Below the pieces are notes generated by a model. The model saw only the letters and a program-made list of their open reading frames with translations, was not told where the DNA came from and ran no database searches. This document shows positions 59,433-64,000 of a stretch of DNA of 64,000 nucleotides, piece by piece. Origin of the DNA: Volutella citrinella. Its lineage: Eukaryota; Ascomycota; Sordariomycetes; Hypocreales; Nectriaceae. Location of the stretch: assembly GCA_034401135.1 (NCBI GenBank), contig JAWZSP010000003.1, positions 3,100,001 through 3,164,000 of the forward strand, read 5' to 3'. The number at the start of each line of letters is the position of its first letter. The stretch's first letter is position 1. A program made the translations under genes and the position numbers.

Positions 59433-60223
59433 GATGGGGCATGAGGAGGAGGAGGACGGACATGGGAACAATCAGGGACCGGACGCCGTGATCCGAAGAG
59501 GCAGAGTGTTGATGTCTCAGGCGAGACTCGCCATCGACCGAGCTGTCTCGATCGGACGAGGCAAGCGAGCTCATGTTTTGGGGTGGAATGTGGAATGTGA
59601 GGCCGAGTGGGAAGAATGCGGACGGCGCCGCAGCCACGCTAGAGTCGAGCGCAGATGAATTCGATGAAAGCAGAGAGGGTCTGGAGGGCACACAAGTTGG
59701 GCGTAGCGGGAATCAAAGCTTTTGAGGCTGGCGTCGAGGACCCAGGTGTATTGTTTGATTGCAAGGTGCAAGCAGCGCTGGGCTATCCTACTAGTAGTAG
59801 TAGTGGTCGTCGAGCGCCGTCGAGCCGCGCAAAAGTGGATAGTTTATTTTGGTTGCTCCCATGCTCGTTGCCGGGCAACGTGCGGGCTGCAGAGGGCCCA
59901 CAAATACTCTACCCACTCCTGCTGTGATGCACTCTACTGGTAGGCAGTACGCCCCAGCTGAGATGGACCCAGCGCCTGCGAATGGTAGCACTACAACACA
60001 TCAATGTCACGGCAATGGGCGCAAGCTGATGCAGGTGGTGCCAAATCAAATCGCTGAATTTATAGAGTTGAGTGCTCTCTTCCACCAGCCGTGGCCGCCT
60101 CCAATAGACGACGCTTCCGTCGTGGGCCCAACGGCATCATTCATTGCACGTCTATAACTCCCGTGTTCCCTGCAAAACCCCTCTAAAATTCCAAACCGAG
60201 ATCCAATGATAATATTAGTACAT
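59433..60223. promoter_or_regulatory. Promoter of the coiled-coil gene / GGC1 3' UTR
   Basis: 791 bp between the coiled-coil start and the GGC1 stop, both on the minus strand. Short (TAG)n repeats occur near 59790-59805. No other gene is seen. Confidence 0.5.
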
Positions 60224-61576
60224 TTATTTGCGGAAGGCAACGTCAAATGCCGGAATCAAGGTCTGGGCGAGCCAGAAGGAGAAGACCAGCTTGGGACCAG
60301 TCATCAGCAGCTGTGTGGGGGCGGGCTCGATTAGCAGGCGGTCACAATGAGCGGGGCACATTAATATACGCACCTTGGGCACGAGACCCTTGAAGAAGCT
60401 GGAGAAGCCCTCGTTCTTGGCCATGTTGGTTAGGATACGGAAGCCGCTCTCCGGGTTGTCGAAGTTGCGGTTCTGGATACGGGTCTTGATGACATCGAGA
60501 GGGGCAGAGACGACGAGAGAAGCAGAGGCACCAGCAATGGAGGCAACGAAGTTCTGGAACCAGGAAGCCTTGTTGTAGTCCTGGAGGTGGAAGAGGTACT
60601 CCTTGGCAAAGGCAGATCCACCAAACAGCTATTGCGGGGTGTGTCAGTCAGTCCAGGTAGTCCCGCCGGCAACTTCGCGACGTCGAGATGGGTTACAACT
60701 TACAGCAAAGGAACCGGGGGCATTGCGAGCAGCGGTCCAGCCCCAGCCACGGTACAGGCCAAAGCCCTCGTCGGCAACAATCTTGAAGACACCACGGCCA
60801 CGGAAAGCCTCGGGGTTGGTCTGGCGCTTAATCTTGAGGACATCGAGGGGCAGGAGCACGATCTCTCCGATACCAATCAGACTTGGTCATGTTAGCCACA
60901 GCGCTCCTGCAATGACGATAGACGATAATTACCTTCCGGCGGTAGAGTGCAGGATGGCCTTGCCGGTCTTCTTGCCAAAGGCCTGCTCGAAATCCTTTCC
61001 ATAGTGCTTGGACAGGTAGTCACGCGCAACGGGCTGGCCGCCGTACTTGTAGATTCGCTGGAGGACCTTGTAGCCCGCGGCATAGCCCAGGCCAGGGAAG
61101 AGGGAGATGAACTTCCTGCCCACGGCGGCATTGGCCTTGTCCTTGAAGATGACAGTGTTCAATTGGCTACCGCTGGTGATCTGGAGGTATTTTACGTCAA
61201 TTTCCTGTGCTCGGTCGGGCAGCTGTTGAGGGGATTCCATACTCGAGTCTGGTTGCTCATCAATCGCTTGGCAATCGTGTCCACCTGGTTCGCGCGGTCA
61301 GCGGGTTATGTACAGGCGACTCGCGAGAGTGCAATTGGGCGGCGTACGGGGTGGAAGATGGCCAGTTCGGCGATACCAGCAGAGCCTACGATTAAGTGTT
61401 GAGGTCAGTCCAGAGTTGCTTCGTATGCCATGGCCTCATCCCAACCCTCACGTGCGGAAGCTGCGCAAGGCGGGCAGTTGAGGCGGGAGCGCATGGGATC
61501 GCGCAAGAGCAGACATACCTGAGCCCAGGAGTCGGGCCAGGTTGGACTCCTTTTCACTTCCGGCCGGAGGAGACAT
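60224..61576 (-). CDS. GGC1: Mitochondrial GTP/GDP carrier Ggc1
   Basis: Seven exons: 61519-61576, 61348-61385, 61243-61284, 60933-61180, 60704-60881, 60374-60628 and 60224-60310, encoding 301 residues (family about 300). Introns are 133, 62-63, 51, 75 and 63 bp, all GT-AG, and every junction keeps frame. The mitochondrial-carrier signatures are FHPVDTIAKRL (repeat 1), LLPLDVLKIKRQ (repeat 2) and SAPLDVIKTRIQ (repeat 3), each Px[D/E]xx[K/R]. The segments FPGLGYAAGYKVLQRIYKYG and RGWGWTAARNAPGSFALFGG are specific to the Ggc1/Shm1 type. In yeast it imports GTP in exchange for GDP across the inner membrane and affects mitochondrial iron balance. Exons 2 and 3 are only 38 and 42 nt and encode the first signature. 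Confidence 0.96.
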
Positions 61577-62559
61577 GGCGGGCAGGCGGTGCAGAGGACG
61601 GGACGGACGAGCGTGGTCGAGATCTGGTGCTGGAGGTCGGTCAGGTCGAACTCGAAGTCGTCGCTGGGAAATTTTTCAGGAATATTCTTGCGCAGCGACC
61701 CGCGGCTGGACTGCCGTCCCTGGCTCATACAGGCCCCCAGGCCCCTACATTAGTAGTACCGACGTCGGAAGGGCTCGCGGCGCTGTGGCCCAGGTACCTG
61801 TAGGCTTGTTGCCGCTGATGCTACTGCGCCCTAGCCTGCCCTGGCTTAGCCCGTTGGCCCGTCGGTTCCCACTTCTCCGGCCGGGCTCAAGGGATCACAC
61901 CAACTAGGGCCACGGCACGCCGAATCGAACCATTTTTTTGCTCGGGAGGGGTTGTCCCCTGTAATAACCGCTGTGCCACCAGTCAAGGTTTCTTCGCCAG
62001 TGGCTCTCCAATTGGAGGCCCTTGCCTCAGGCACAGCCCCTCCGTAACTCCATGAAACGTCGACGTACCCTACGGCTCTTCTGAATAGCTTCATGTAGCT
62101 TGACCTTATTTATTCACAGGTGGATATCGTTACCTTGGCTAAAATATCCACCTTCCATGCAACCATTCGTCTTCTTTGTGTCCCTTTTTTTCTGCTGCTT
62201 CATTAGTAAGTCGCCTTTCGAACGGCCCTGCCGTCGACTACCTTGGTTATTGAAAAGACCCGGCGGGGTTATTAGTTGACCAAGCAAAATGACTTATGCA
62301 GTGCCGAACAACGCAACACACACCTTCAGTGCTTGTCAAGATCTACACATGTACCGCGGACCACGACTAGCCAACCAGGTCACCCAACGATGTCAATTGA
62401 TCAATCAACTACGGACCTTATCAAGGATACCGTGATCCATATTCAGCCTGACGCCATGTTATACAGCTATGACATTGAACCGTCCACCCACATGATCCAG
62501 CGCATGCAGCGACCTCCATGGTGACCTGACATAGAGCCCCTCGGGCAGTTTCCGCGGCC
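61577..62559. other. GGC1 upstream region with tRNA-like A/B-box remnant
   Basis: 983 bp between GGC1 and RPC82. On the minus strand TGGCACAGCGG (61968-61978) matches a Pol III A box and GGTTCGATTCG (61921-61931) nearly matches a B box. The flanks do not pair into acceptor or D stems, so a functional tRNA is not supported. No protein gene is seen. Confidence 0.35.
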
Positions 62560-64000
62560 CTAGTAGTCCCTCAATACCGCAACCAGCTCATCTAGCCGCA
62601 TGACCTGGCCGAGGAGCTTATTCTGCACCTCCAGATGCATGTTGTATTTGTTATAGTGCTCAGCCGTCATGACCTCCTCCTCCTTTCCCTGCACGTCCTT
62701 CCGCTCCACAAATGACAGGATGTTGCGTTCCTTGTGGCGCTCAACCTGGAGGGTCTGGAGGCAGCGCAGCATTGCCTTGTAGATATCATCAAGAGCTTGC
62801 GTCTGAGTTCGCTCCCGATCAAAGAACCAGAAGAACAGGGTCCGGTTTGCGAGCCGGCTGTTATCTTTGGGCACTTCTTGCACATCCACTATGCCGGCCA
62901 TCTGCATCGCGAGCATCTTGCCCTGCACGTCCGACTTCTTCATCAATGCGGCGGACGGTAGCATCTTCTCATCCAGCTTGCCTTTCTCGCGTAGGATCCG
63001 CGTCAGCCGTAATCCATATCTTCCATGCGACTGCTCAATGATGGCATCTAATTCGGTTTCCCGAAGTCGATCCATAAGCTGGCGAAAATCAACGGTCCAC
63101 TGGCCACGTCCGAATGTGCCACAGTGGCGTACGAACTGGTGCTTGCTCTCCGCGAGAAGGAGAAGGTGCTGTCTCATCTGCACGAGGCGGCTGCCCTTGG
63201 TTGATGCTGACCCTTCAAACTTCACCTTGGTTTCTCGGTCACCGTTGGCCATTCCAGGCTTGTGCTCTTCATCATCGCCGAACTCATCGTTGTCGTTATC
63301 AAATGCCGCTGGTAGACCTGGTCTGCCGCCTCCTGCGTCCGAGTCATCCGAGTCGTCGTCCGACTGCGGTGGTGCCACCTTGATTTTCTCGGCGCTGTCA
63401 AGGTCGATCTTTTCCTTGGACGCCTTTCCAATACCGGACTGCACGTTGACGGACTCGTCGAGATGCTCGAATATGTCCAAGGTTGTCACTGACGTTTGAG
63501 GAGGAACCGAATCTTCCTCCAGCCAACGATCGGGCCGACATCTTGAGATGTCAGCTGTCAACAGGTCCAAGAGCGTCCGATAGACCTCCCCTGTAACGTC
63601 GCCGAGTATATCGGCCGCGATGTTTGCCAGCCGTTGGTTCCGCAGTTCTACTAGACATCGCTCGTGGTTTACTCTGACGACGACGTTGGGCTTTGGCGGC
63701 GTTAGTACAATTCAATCAAGCGATGGTAGCTTCTCATACGTTGATTGGAGGTAGGTCCTCGTCGTAGGCATGGCCGTTTTGCGCTCTTCCATTCTCGAGT
63801 TTCCGCCTCTTGGTCGAACCACCCATCATGTCTAGCTGGCGCTTGAGGCCCTTGCTCTGATCCCGGAACGTTCGAAAGCGCTCCATGATTAGCCGCTGTG
63901 ACTCAGGTTTGGACTTGGTGGCCTTCTCCCCGGGGGCGGTTTTAAGGACATCATCTGAGATCTCTCGGAAGACGTCGCTCGGGTTGCGAAAAGTTTCCGG
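62560..64000 (-). CDS. RPC82: DNA-directed RNA polymerase III subunit Rpc82 (C3), N-terminus beyond window
   Basis: Visible exons are 63740-64000 (continuing) and 62560-63690, with a 49-bp intron (GTATGA donor, perfect TACTAAC branch site, AAAG acceptor, phase 0). About 463 C-terminal residues are visible. Landmarks: a basic linker (GGSTKRRKLENG), VNHERCLVELRNQRLANIAADI of the second winged-helix region, an acidic insert (DDDSDDSDAGGG), FVRHCGTFGRGQWTVDF, MAGIVDVQEVPKDNSRLANRTLFFWFFD, and the C-terminal coiled helix ending LVAVLRDY. Rpc82, Rpc34 and Rpc31 form the Pol III initiation subcomplex. Confidence 0.94.

Noticed and set aside
1..64000. CRISPR array, rRNA operon, intact transposon or toxin gene
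   Set aside because: No regularly spaced repeats with unique spacers, no rRNA landmark, no terminal inverted repeats with a transposase, and no toxin-like protein were seen.

Overview
This is a gene-bearing stretch of a filamentous ascomycete nuclear genome. The evidence is GC-rich coding sequence, short (mostly 46-75 bp) spliceosomal introns with GTATGT/GTAAGT-type donors and CTAAC/CTGAC branch sites, and fungus-specific proteins (DASH subunit Dad3, fungal Rad57, Nfu1, GTP/GDP carrier Ggc1, Puf4-type Pumilio protein). Protein wording and gene style suggest Sordariomycetes, probably Hypocreales; that rank is inference and was not tested by a search.

Layout. 1-1154 (-): truncated gene for a secreted-then-anchored, Cys-rich single-pass membrane protein. 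3529-5046 (+): RAD57 recombination mediator. 5230-8872 (-): second-largest RNA polymerase III subunit (RPC2/RET1), with a 13-nt microexon. 15092-19313 (+): PUF4-type RNA-binding protein. 20955-21904 (-): ribosomal protein eL15. 22459-23451 (-): a possible gene relic with two in-frame TGA codons. 24184-27045 (-): PSP1-domain protein with a 43-residue polyglutamine tract. 34111-35104 (-) and 35586-36451 (+): divergent NFU1 and a zinc-finger HIT protein. 36828-38033 (-): Ser/Arg-rich protein of unknown function. 42832-46067 (+): RasGEF protein with an N-terminal Ras-like P-loop domain. 46522-48197 (+): unknown protein. 48656-48904 (-): 82-residue membrane protein. 49866-51459 (+): mitochondrial ribosomal protein uS5m. 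51999-52419 (-): DASH subunit DAD3. 52962-59432 (-): 2156-residue coiled-coil protein with two repeat families. 60224-61576 (-): GGC1 carrier with seven exons. 62560 to the window end (-): RNA polymerase III subunit RPC82, truncated by the window.

How the genes work together. This is mostly housekeeping content and not a cluster: RNA polymerase III (two subunits), cytosolic and mitochondrial translation, mRNA control, mitochondrial Fe-S and nucleotide transport, recombination and chromosome segregation. I see no biosynthetic cluster, intact transposon, CRISPR array, rRNA or convincing tRNA. Three long gaps (8873-15091, 27046-34110, 38034-42831) carry no gene I can support. I found no clear new biological system. 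The points most worth a second look are the 17-residue and ~37-residue repeat arrays in the giant coiled-coil protein, the RasGEF with a degenerate GTPase domain, the RPC2 microexon, and the double-stop relic next to eL15.
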